Assembly: GCA_030834835.1 (NCBI GenBank)
Contig: JAUQXD010000376.1
Span: 1-5,276 of the forward strand
Length of the DNA: 5,276 bases
Reading direction: 5' to 3'
Source of the DNA: Thermoflexales bacterium
GTDB taxonomy: Bacteria > Chloroflexota > Anaerolineae > Fen-1058
The position numbers were made by a program, and so were the translations under genes. The notes beneath the pieces were generated by a model, which saw nothing but the letters and a program-made list of their open reading frames with translations, did no database searches and was not told the DNA's origin. Below, one piece after another: positions 1 to 4,535 of this stretch (the stretch's first letter is position 1; each line of letters starts with the position of its first letter).

Positions 1-379
1 TTTTGAAATCCTGCGCCAGATTCAAGGTACCTTTGTTGACTTGAACGGTAATCAACCATTGTCCATTCATGCCACTCATGTCGGTCAGCATGGCGTAGCG
101 ACCATTGCCCTGAGCCTTTGCCGGACCTTGTTGATTCATCCCGTTCATCGTCGTGTGGCTCACCAGCACCAGGACCGCAGCACCATCAAGCGGCTGTCCC
201 TGCGCATCCTTGACGTCGACGAACACTTGAACCGATCCCTTCACGGGCGGGTCAGGCAGAGTGGTCACGCTGATTTGCGCACTGGCGGCAGGCGTTGCTG
301 TGCCTCCGCCTCCGCAGGCGCTCACCATAAGTACACCGATCAACAACAGGATAAATGTCAGAGCTGCTCTGGTCCTCAT
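1..379 (-). CDS. YtkA/FixH-like lipoprotein, C-terminus cut by window edge
   Basis: The frame reads from ATG 377-379 leftwards with no stop, giving 126 residues before the window ends, so the C-terminus is missing. GAGGAG lies 8 nt upstream of the ATG and supports the start. Residues 1-22 form a lipoprotein signal peptide: MRTRAA, a hydrophobic run LTFILLLIGVLM, then lipobox VSAC with Cys22 as the predicted lipidated residue, followed by a Gly/Ala/Thr/Pro linker. Residues 36-115 look like one immunoglobulin-like beta domain of the YtkA/FixH type: a PPVKGSVQVFVDVKD strand, GQPLDGAAV, a Met/His patch (SHTTMNGMNQQ), GNGRYAMLTDMSGMNGQW, then a final strand. Five Met and one His lie in the two loop regions, which would suit a copper or other soft-metal ligand role outside the membrane; that role is inference. 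The likely partner is the membrane miniprotein encoded upstream on the same strand. Family assignment rests on pattern recognition, not a search. Confidence 0.82.
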   Translation of the reverse strand, partial: MRTRAALTFILLLIGVLMVSACGGGGTATPAASAQISVTTLPDPPVKGSVQVFVDVKDAQGQPLDGAAVLVLVSHTTMNGMNQQGPAKAQGNGRYAMLTDMSGMNGQWLITVQVNKGTLNLAQDFK

Positions 380-622
380 TAGGGTCTCCTCGTGCGATTG
401 AAATTGGCGTAACAACGGCGCAGACTTGATGACGATTGTCAGTCCCCCCACCGTCGCGTTCTTCTGCGCTGCTGTGTATAGTGTTGAATGGGACGTGGCA
501 GACTCTGGCGCACTTCTTCACCACAAGCAAAGATGCGGGCAGAGGTGCCACCATTCATGCAACGCCGAACAGCCTGTCGTGCACAGGTCAAAGTCCACTG
601 ATCGAAGTTTGAATCCGAGATA
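380..622. other. intergenic gap between the two minus-strand genes
   Basis: There is no convincing coding frame here on either strand; the open frames that cross it are rich in Cys, Arg and His with no sensible composition. On the minus strand a possible -10 (TATACA, rc of 475-480) is seen, but its -35 match is poor, so an independent promoter for the lipoprotein is possible but not shown. No T-tailed hairpin is seen, so co-transcription with the upstream miniprotein is also possible. Confidence 0.4.
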
Positions 623-919
623 TTATGCGGTGAAACGGGGTGGCGGGTCTAGCCTGGGTAAAGCAATGGAGGTAGCAGTCAGGAGTTGCTGAAAACCGTC
701 GTGCCAGACCGGCATGAGTACGGGGAGCAACACGGGCAAAGTGGGCAGGCTAATCACGCAGGGCAGCGAGCCACAATGTCGATCGATCAACGATGTGGCA
801 TCCGGCTGCGAACCGGCTGTAGACCGCACGTCGTGACCGACGGTCAGAAGTGGAACTGACAGGCTGACCACGAGAACGATCGAAATCACAATTAAGCGCG
901 CGCGTAAGTTCGGAGTCAT
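623..919 (-). CDS. small two-segment membrane or exported protein, unknown function
   Basis: A 98-residue frame starts at ATG 917-919 and stops at TAA 623-625. GAGGAA lies about 14 nt upstream, which is a rather long spacing. An in-frame ATG at 968-970 would add 17 polar residues without a better ribosome site, so the shorter start is preferred. Residues 1-8 are basic (TPNLRAR). Residues 9-27 are strongly hydrophobic and could be a signal peptide or membrane anchor. A polar stretch at 30-47 is followed by HCGSLPC (His48, Cys49, Cys54), a second hydrophobic run at about 55-72, and a Pro-rich tail ending LDPPPRFTA. The His-Cys-X4-Cys motif between membrane segments recalls small envelope proteins near copper genes (DUF2946-like), but I cannot assign a family. 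The neighbouring Met-rich lipoprotein on the same strand fits a metal-related role. The signal-like N-terminus is the main reason to think the gene is real. Confidence 0.5.
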   Translation of the reverse strand: MTPNLRARLIVISIVLVVSLSVPLLTVGHDVRSTAGSQPDATSLIDRHCGSLPCVISLPTLPVLLPVLMPVWHDGFQQLLTATSIALPRLDPPPRFTA

Positions 920-1318
920 TAATGCACAGAATTCCTCATCGCAAGTAACGCTCAATCCCGCCCACCCCAACCAGCCATAGATTAATCGGGCCTACAGGGT
1001 CGCAGCACCTCGCAGCAGCGGTTGAAATTCAAGCCGTCGCAGCAAAGGAATGACACCTCGCTCGTGCGGTGTTCAACGTTGCTCCGCCGCAAGTAACCCA
1101 AAAGATGAACTTGGCGCTAATCATCATACCTGATCGAGCGCCGTTTGACACCCGCCAAATGGCGGGTCTTGTCGTAGTATTCTACCTGAAATGATGCGTG
1201 CGGTGCTCGTAAGCGTTGATCCATCTAGCGAGAAATCTGTTAACCATTACGTCGTACCTACAATCTCCTGTCAATCAGAACGGGCGGCATCCACTTTTTT
1301 CTTCGTGGAAACTGATGC
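920..1318. other. stretch without a supported gene
   Basis: About 400 bases separate the minus-strand genes from the first repressor promoter. No frame here has both a ribosome site and protein-like composition. The longest plus frame of note is 43 codons at 1191-1322, without a Shine-Dalgarno sequence and ending inside the -35 of the repressor promoter. The region holds a GC-rich hairpin (1150-1167), a small TTGAA-A-TTCAA dyad (1022-1032) about 100 bp upstream of the miniprotein start, and several scattered GCAGCA units. It must contain the promoter of the minus-strand genes, but I could not place one. Confidence 0.5.
1150..1167. terminator. GC-rich hairpin, possible weak terminator
   Basis: ACCCGCCA and TGGCGGGT are perfect 8-bp arms separated by AA; in RNA this would be a 6-bp GC stem with an AAAT loop plus closing A-T pairs. 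There is no run of T on either side, so intrinsic termination is doubtful. No gene ends close by on either strand, so its role is unclear. Confidence 0.3.
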
Positions 1319-1347
1319 TTGACAGGCGACTGGTGTTGTACTATACT
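1319..1347 (+). promoter_or_regulatory. near-consensus sigma70 promoter of the first arsR gene
   Basis: The -35 TTGACA (1319-1324) matches consensus fully. The -10 TATACT (1342-1347) differs at one position. The spacer is exactly 17 nt. Transcription should start near 1354, inside the operator dyad, giving a leader of about 35 nt before the GTG start. Such a strong promoter suits a gene that is held down by its own product. Confidence 0.85.
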
Positions 1348-1374
1348 GGTAAATAGGTTTGAACGTATTTACCA
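1347..1374 (+). promoter_or_regulatory. operator 1, autoregulatory ArsR binding site
   Basis: This is a perfect 9-bp inverted repeat: TGGTAAATA (1347-1355) and TATTTACCA (1366-1374), with a 10-bp centre. It shares its first base with the -10 element and covers the expected transcription start, so a bound dimer would block RNA polymerase. The first 14 bases (TGGTAAATAGGTTT) recur in operator 2 downstream. Assignment to the adjacent ArsR is inferred from position and from the recurrence. Confidence 0.8.
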
Positions 1375-1388
1375 ATATGGGAGTCTCT

Positions 1389-1712
1389 GTGGCTAAACAA
1401 TCGCTAAGCGCTTCACGCATCGATGGAAAAATGTTGCAGGCCTTTGCCGCCGCGACTGAACCCACTCGCTTGCAGATTCTATTTCTGCTGGGCGAACAAT
1501 GCCGACTGTGTGTGGGCGATATTGCCAGTCATTTTCGGATCAGTCGACCAGCCGTCTCGCATCATTTGAAAATCCTCAAAGACACTGGCCTGGTCAACGG
1601 TGAGAAGATGGGGCAGGAGGTCTACTACACGGTGGACATCGCCCAGCTCGTCAGCAAGTTGCGTCTTCTGGCTGACTCGTTGGAGCAGTGCTGTTCCACC
1701 GACACGAAGTAG
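1389..1712 (+). CDS. ArsR/SmtB-family transcriptional repressor (first)
   Basis: The product is a 107-residue winged-helix DNA-binding protein of ArsR type, normally a homodimeric repressor released by metal or thiol chemistry. GTG 1389 is chosen because GGGAG (1379-1383) sits 5 nt upstream. An in-frame ATG at 1377 has no ribosome site, and a TTG at 1359 lies inside the operator. Residues 16-35 (LQAFAAATEPTRLQILFLLG) are the usual N-terminal helices; 44-64 (DIASHFRISRPAVSHHLKILK) hold the recognition helix; 67-82 (GLVNGEKMGQEVYYTV) form the wing; 84-102 are the C-terminal dimer helix. Four cysteines are visible: Cys38 and Cys41 (CRLC) just before the DNA-binding helices, where ArsR and CadC carry CVC, and a vicinal pair Cys101-Cys102 at the C-terminus. 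This points to thiol-based sensing of a soft metal, arsenite or reactive sulfur; the inducer cannot be read from sequence. It likely represses itself (operator 1) and the following operon (operator 2). Confidence 0.93.
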   Translation: MAKQSLSASRIDGKMLQAFAAATEPTRLQILFLLGEQCRLCVGDIASHFRISRPAVSHHLKILKDTGLVNGEKMGQEVYYTVDIAQLVSKLRLLADSLEQCCSTDTK

Positions 1713-1732
1713 TCACTGAAATTTGGGTGATG

Positions 1733-1762
1733 CCGTTCGGTCTTGGCCGACGGTTCCTATTT
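1733..1762 (+). terminator. possible weak terminator after the first arsR
   Basis: CCGT-(T)-CGG (1733-1740) can pair with CCGACGG (1747-1753) as a 7-bp stem with one bulged T and a 6-nt loop, followed by TTCCTATTT. It lies 20 nt beyond the arsR stop and just before the next promoter. The stem is short and the tail is interrupted, so only partial termination would be expected. Confidence 0.35.
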
Positions 1763-1788
1763 ACACACAATCGGTAAACGAGTATAAA
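1760..1788 (+). promoter_or_regulatory. promoter of the dehydrogenase/methyltransferase operon
   Basis: The -35 TTTACA (1760-1765) and the -10 TATAAA (1783-1788) each match the sigma70 consensus at five of six positions, with a 17-nt spacer. The start would be near 1795, giving a leader of about 24 nt before ATG 1818. Operator 2 covers the spacer end, the -10 and the start site. A poorer alternative (TTGGCC at 1743, CACAAT at 1766) also exists. Confidence 0.7.
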
Positions 1789-1799
1789 CCTATTTACCA
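1772..1799 (-). promoter_or_regulatory. operator 2, second copy of the ArsR site, inverted
   Basis: Read on the minus strand from 1799, the first 14 bases are TGGTAAATAGGTTT, identical to operator 1, and the far arm is TTTACCG instead of TTTACCA. Both copies span 28 bp with the same dyad geometry; the GGTAAA/TTTACC arms here are at 1773-1778 and 1793-1798. The copy overlaps the -10 of the operon promoter. This places the downstream genes under the same repressor as the upstream arsR gene. Confidence 0.82.
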
Positions 1800-1817
1800 A
1801 ATCAGGGAGCATCTTTC

Positions 1818-2005
1818 ATGTCAAACAACGCTATCGTGGAACGGCCAACACAGCACGAATCTCAGCTCGTCGCCGTTGGGCATAGCCTGAAAGGGACCAG
1901 GAACTTATCGTGCGGATCACAGGTTATTGCGCACGCTTTGTGGAATTGACACTCGCGATGCATGATGAAATCATCCGGCGCACTGAAATGAACGTCTACG
2001 GATAA
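1818..2005 (+). pseudogene. small gene with an apparent one-base frameshift
   Basis: ATG 1818 has an excellent ribosome site (AGGGAG 1804-1809, spacing 8) and is the first start codon after the operon promoter. Its frame begins MSNNAIVERPTQHESQLVAV and closes after 43 residues at TGA 1947-1949, with an unconvincing tail. From 1886 another frame, reached by a -1 shift, reads PERDQELIVRITGYCARF and continues ELTLAMHDEIIRRTEMNVYG to TAA 2003-2005. That second frame looks protein-like, and its stop overlaps the Shine-Dalgarno of the dehydrogenase gene, as in coupled operon genes. Restoring one base near 1885-1890 would give a 62-residue protein. I read this as one small gene broken by a deletion or sequencing error. 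Alternatives are a short true ORF (1818-1949), a separate 31-residue ORF from GTG 1910 (AGGA 7 nt upstream), or recoding. I do not recognise the family. Confidence 0.45.
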
Positions 2006-2017
2006 GGACAAAATGAA

Positions 2018-3157
2018 ATGAGTACTAACGATGCGATTCTGATAGCAGGTGGCTATGGTGTTGTGGGACAAGAGGCGGCAAAGGTTATTCGGCAGCGCTA
2101 TCCGAACTTGCCTTTGATCATCGGTGGCCGAAATCCCGCGAAGGCCGAAACACTTGTCCGTGAGTTAACACAAGCAACGAGTTTCAATCTGGATGTGGAA
2201 CAGCCCAATCCTTTGCAGGGTGTCAGACCACGCGCCATTTTAGCGGCGGTCAATGACCCGTTTGATTACCTGTTGTTGGACGCCATACGCAGTGGAGTTC
2301 CTTACGTGAGCATTACTCGCTGGACAGAGCGACTCAAGGAGGCCGTCTCGCGTACGTCTACCGAGTCATTTCGCGCGCCGGTCATGCTATCGTCGGCGTG
2401 GATGGCGGGTCTGGCGGCCGTTGCCGCAGTGGCCATATCCTATCCGTTGAAGAGTATAGACTGCATTGACATCAGTGTTTTGTATTCGCTGAAGGACAAC
2501 GCGGGTCCCAACTCCACCGAGTATATGGACCGCCTGGCAACGCCGTTTGAGGTCATGCTCAACGGTGAGCGAAAGCAGATTTATCCTTACACTGACCCGC
2601 GCAGAATCACATTCCCCGGCGGCTACTCAGCAAACGTTTACCGTTTTGATACACCGGATCAATATACCTTACCGATCACTCTTGGGGCTAAGACAGTCGC
2701 CGCCCGCATCGCCTTCGATAGTGTGCTGGCCACCCACCTGCTTGTTGCGCTCACCCGATCGGGCATTTGGAAATTATTCAGCGGCGATCGCTTTGCCGCT
2801 TTGCGTCGGTCGTTGCTCTACAATCCGGGCACTGGTTCAAGCCACGAAATTGTCATCGAAGCAGCGGGAGTAGATGAGGTCGGAACCCCACAGACTTTCC
2901 GGGCCACCATCGTTGATCCCCAGGGACAAGCCCATCTGACCGCGCTGGGCGCGCTGGTTCAAGTGGAGCGTCTGCTGGGGCTGGATGGTGCGCCCCCGCC
3001 TGCTCCGGGTATTGTCTACCCTGACACAGCGCCGCAAATTGACTCCGTATTCCAGGTACTTCGCAATTTCGGTGTAACGGTAGCAACGAGCTCAGACCTT
3101 GAAAAAGAAGTGGCTCCACCGCTGGAGAATCTTGAACAGGTTCCTGTCGTTCGATGA
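2018..3157 (+). CDS. saccharopine dehydrogenase-like NAD(P)-dependent oxidoreductase
   Basis: The protein has 379 residues. ATG 2018 follows AAGGA (2004-2008) by 9 nt; an ATG at 2013 stops after two codons. The N-terminus is a Rossmann nucleotide-binding fold: strand AILIAG, glycine loop GGYGVVG (11-17), then IIGGRNPAKAE (34-44), where Arg38 after the second strand suggests NADP preference. RAILAAVNDP (72-81) and SGVPYVSIT (92-100) match the first-domain pattern of saccharopine dehydrogenase-like proteins. PVMLSSAWMAGLAAVAAVAI (121-140) links to the second domain, and GIVYPDTAP plus LRNFGVTV near the end match the family C-terminus. Members include lysine-pathway enzymes, opine-type dehydrogenases and many of unknown substrate; lysine catabolism has no support here. 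The adjacent methyltransferase and ArsR control suggest small-molecule synthesis or modification under metal or thiol stress, which is inference. Location should be cytoplasmic, as no signal peptide is seen. Confidence 0.88.
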   Translation: MSTNDAILIAGGYGVVGQEAAKVIRQRYPNLPLIIGGRNPAKAETLVRELTQATSFNLDVEQPNPLQGVRPRAILAAVNDPFDYLLLDAIRSGVPYVSITRWTERLKEAVSRTSTESFRAPVMLSSAWMAGLAAVAAVAISYPLKSIDCIDISVLYSLKDNAGPNSTEYMDRLATPFEVMLNGERKQIYPYTDPRRITFPGGYSANVYRFDTPDQYTLPITLGAKTVAARIAFDSVLATHLLVALTRSGIWKLFSGDRFAALRRSLLYNPGTGSSHEIVIEAAGVDEVGTPQTFRATIVDPQGQAHLTALGALVQVERLLGLDGAPPPAPGIVYPDTAPQIDSVFQVLRNFGVTVATSSDLEKEVAPPLENLEQVPVVR

Positions 3158-3218
3158 GCGAGTAGTGTCGTCAATGCTTCCATTTTAACTTGATACCCAT
3201 TCAGAATAAGGAGAACAC

Positions 3219-3869
3219 ATGTCAATCGCAACTGCCAAACTCAACAAGGCCGAAGTGATCAAGGTCTATTCGCAAACGGCCCCGGTTTATGATATTTGGG
3301 GAACCCTGACGGAGACCAAGGCCAGAAGACGCGCCCTAGAGTTGATGAAGATCCGCGATGGCGAATCGATTCTGGAGGTCGCCGTTGGCACGGGTTTGAC
3401 CTTTCAAGAGTTATTAAAGGCGAATCCGCACGGCCACAACACCGGCATTGATCTGACCCCTGCGATCTTGGAAAAAGCCAGGCGACGCGCGGTGAAGTCA
3501 GGCCTGAACAACTATAGCCTGTCACTCGGCGATGCCTACGATCTTCAATACCCCGATCAGCAGTTTGATCTGCTGGTGAACAATTACATGTTTGATCTGC
3601 TCCCGGAAGAAGATTTCATGACCGTGCTGAAAGAGTTCAACCGGGTTTTGAAACCTAGCGGGCGCCTGGTGGTGACCAATATGACCACAGGGATGCACTT
3701 CTATCAGCGCTTTTGGGAGGCCGTTTATCATCTCAATCCCAAATGGCTGGGAGGTTGTCGCGGCGTGCTGTTGTCAGCGGCCTTGCAAACCACAGGCTTT
3801 GATCATATTCACCGCGAAACCGTTAGCCAACTCGGCTTCCCGTCGGAGATCATCAGCGCTACCCTGTGA
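3219..3869 (+). CDS. class I SAM-dependent methyltransferase
   Basis: The protein has 216 residues and AAGGAG (3208-3213) 5 nt before the ATG. The SAM-binding Rossmann fold is clear: motif I ILEVAVGTGL (51-60), the acidic residue after strand 2 in GIDLT (Asp78) for the ribose hydroxyls, GDAYDL (104-109), motif II-like FDLLVNNYMFDLLPEED (116-132) and post-motif RVLKPSGRLVV (142-152). The layout resembles the UbiE/Methyltransf_11 group. The product ends in LGFPSEIISATL, and its length is normal for a single-domain enzyme. Only one cysteine (Cys180) is present, so it is not a canonical arsenite methyltransferase ArsM, which needs several conserved cysteines. It lies 61 bp after the dehydrogenase gene with no promoter or terminator seen between them, so the two probably share one transcript and act on one pathway. 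The substrate is unknown. Confidence 0.9.
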   Translation: MSIATAKLNKAEVIKVYSQTAPVYDIWGTLTETKARRRALELMKIRDGESILEVAVGTGLTFQELLKANPHGHNTGIDLTPAILEKARRRAVKSGLNNYSLSLGDAYDLQYPDQQFDLLVNNYMFDLLPEEDFMTVLKEFNRVLKPSGRLVVTNMTTGMHFYQRFWEAVYHLNPKWLGGCRGVLLSAALQTTGFDHIHRETVSQLGFPSEIISATL

Positions 3870-3876
3870 TAACAAA

Positions 3877-3888
3877 GGGCTTCAGCCC
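3877..3888. repeat. small GGGCTTCAGCCC palindrome
   Basis: GGGCT-TC-AGCCC lies 8 nt after the methyltransferase stop. Short palindromes of this kind occur as dispersed units in several bacterial genomes. One copy is present here, so repeat status cannot be judged. Confidence 0.25.
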
Positions 3889-3904
3889 AGGTTACATATG
3901 ATCT

Positions 3905-3943
3905 GCACAGAGCGCACCAGTGGGTTATTGGTGCGCTCTGTGC
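3905..3943. terminator. perfect 15-bp-stem hairpin, probable operon terminator
   Basis: GCACAGAGCGCACCA (3905-3919) and TGGTGCGCTCTGTGC (3929-3943) are perfect arms around a 9-nt loop GTGGGTTAT. It lies 36 nt after the methyltransferase stop and about 50 nt before the next promoter, where a terminator is expected. Neither strand has a T tract after the stem, so it may act by Rho, as a transcript-end stabiliser, or as a protein site instead. Confidence 0.55.
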
Positions 3944-3990
3944 TCCTGCTGATACTATCCCGTGTTATCTTGCGCACATGACATCTGTCA

Positions 3991-4019
3991 TTGCGCATTG
4001 GTTCTTTGCCTGATATAAT
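3991..4019 (+). promoter_or_regulatory. promoter of the second arsR gene
   Basis: The -10 TATAAT (4014-4019) is a perfect match. TTGCGC (3991-3996) lies 17 nt upstream as a weak -35, conserved only in TTG. Transcription would start near 4026, within operator 3, giving a leader of about 30 nt. Confidence 0.7.
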
Positions 4020-4037
4020 TCAACATAGATTGAATTA
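4016..4037 (+). promoter_or_regulatory. operator 3, arsenic-repressor-type dyad
   Basis: This is a perfect 8-bp inverted repeat: TAATTCAA (4016-4023) and TTGAATTA (4030-4037), with centre CATAGA. TTCAA-N6-TTGAA is the classical core seen at operators of arsenite-responsive ArsR repressors. It overlaps the last four bases of the -10 and the start site, as expected for autorepression. It is unrelated in sequence to operators 1 and 2. Confidence 0.83.
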
Positions 4038-4056
4038 CTTACAGAAGGTTGCCACC

Positions 4057-4443
4057 ATGAAGGGTATTGCGCGTCCCCCGACCAATTTACAGGTTCTCGC
4101 TGACCGCTTGAAAGTGTTGGCCGAGCCGAAGCGCCTACTGATACTGCACCTGTTAATGGAAGGTGTGCAGTGTAACTGCGAACTGGGCGACGCGCTGGAA
4201 ATGGCCCCTAACCTGATCTCACACCATCTGAGCGTGCTGCGTCAGGCTGGCCTGGTCGACGTCGAGCGCGATGCCATCGACGCGCGGTGGATCTACTACT
4301 CGATCAATCAAGCTGCGCTCAACGAACTGAATCAGACGTTCGGCGTGTTCTTCGATCCCGCCCGGATCAAGCCGCGCCGCCCGACCTGTGGCCCACAGAG
4401 CAGCGTCGTGCGCCTGAGCGACATCGCTGTCGCGCATAATTGA
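4057..4443 (+). CDS. ArsR-family repressor (second), arsenite-type
   Basis: The product has 128 residues. ATG 4057 follows AGAAGG (4043-4048) by 8 nt; an upstream in-frame TTG at 3991 lies in the promoter -35 and is rejected. Residues 14-33 (LADRLKVLAEPKRLLILHLL) are the N-terminal helices. VQCNCEL (37-43) carries Cys39 and Cys41, aligned with the CVC arsenite-binding motif of E. coli ArsR. 44-66 (through NLISHHLSVLRQAGL) is the helix-turn-helix, and 68-83 (DVERDAIDARWIYYSI) is the wing. A C-terminal extension beyond about residue 100 holds Cys111 (PTCGPQ), a possible third thiol ligand. With the TTCAA-N6-TTGAA operator directly upstream, an arsenite/antimonite-responsive autorepressor is the best reading; other soft metals remain possible. 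The next gene, an ECF sigma factor, starts 92 bp downstream on the same strand with no clear terminator between, so it may share this control. No arsenic efflux or reductase gene is in the window. Confidence 0.93.
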   Translation: MKGIARPPTNLQVLADRLKVLAEPKRLLILHLLMEGVQCNCELGDALEMAPNLISHHLSVLRQAGLVDVERDAIDARWIYYSINQAALNELNQTFGVFFDPARIKPRRPTCGPQSSVVRLSDIAVAHN

Positions 4444-4488
4444 TTTGCTTTGATCAAGATCTTGCGCGCGTGACTACCGGTTTAGAGC

Positions 4489-4513
4489 GTGAAGTTTCAC
4501 CCGTGATTCGGGT
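4489..4513 (+). repeat. two small adjacent dyads upstream of the sigma gene
   Basis: GTGAA-GT-TTCAC (4489-4500) is followed directly by ACCCG-TGATT-CGGGT (4499-4513), overlapping by two bases. They lie in the 92-bp gap between arsR and the sigma factor gene. They could be a weak stem in the leader or a regulator site; nothing more can be said. Confidence 0.25.
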
Positions 4514-4535
4514 CGTGTGATACAGGTGACAATAG

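Noticed and set aside
252..554. A 100-codon minus-strand frame overlapping the start of the lipoprotein gene
   Set aside because: Its composition is not protein-like, it lacks a ribosome site, and it runs in another frame over the well-supported signal peptide region.
1022..1032. TTGAA-A-TTCAA dyad as an ArsR operator for the minus-strand genes
   Set aside because: The half-sites are in the reverse order and much closer than in TTCAA-N6-TTGAA, and no promoter overlaps them.
1191..1322. A 43-codon plus-strand frame just before the first arsR promoter
   Set aside because: There is no Shine-Dalgarno before the ATG, the sequence has no recognisable pattern, and it ends inside the -35 element.
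1359..1388. Upstream in-frame starts for the first ArsR (TTG 1359, ATG 1377)
   Set aside because: TTG 1359 lies within the operator near the transcription start, and neither has a ribosome site, whereas GTG 1389 has GGGAG at 5 nt.
1889..1895. Programmed -1 slippage at G-AAA-GGG in the small operon-leading gene
   Set aside because: The heptamer does not have the X-XXY-YYZ phasing of known slippery sites, so a mutation or sequencing error is the simpler reading.
2547..2873. A 108-codon plus-strand frame inside the dehydrogenase gene
   Set aside because: It is an out-of-frame shadow of a clear Rossmann-fold enzyme and lacks a ribosome site.
4450..4464. FNR-like box at TTGATCAAGATCTTG between the second arsR and the sigma gene
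   Set aside because: The right half reads ATCTT instead of ATCAA. The string is better described as two overlapping chance palindromes (TTGATCAA and CAAGATCTTG), and no promoter could be placed near it.
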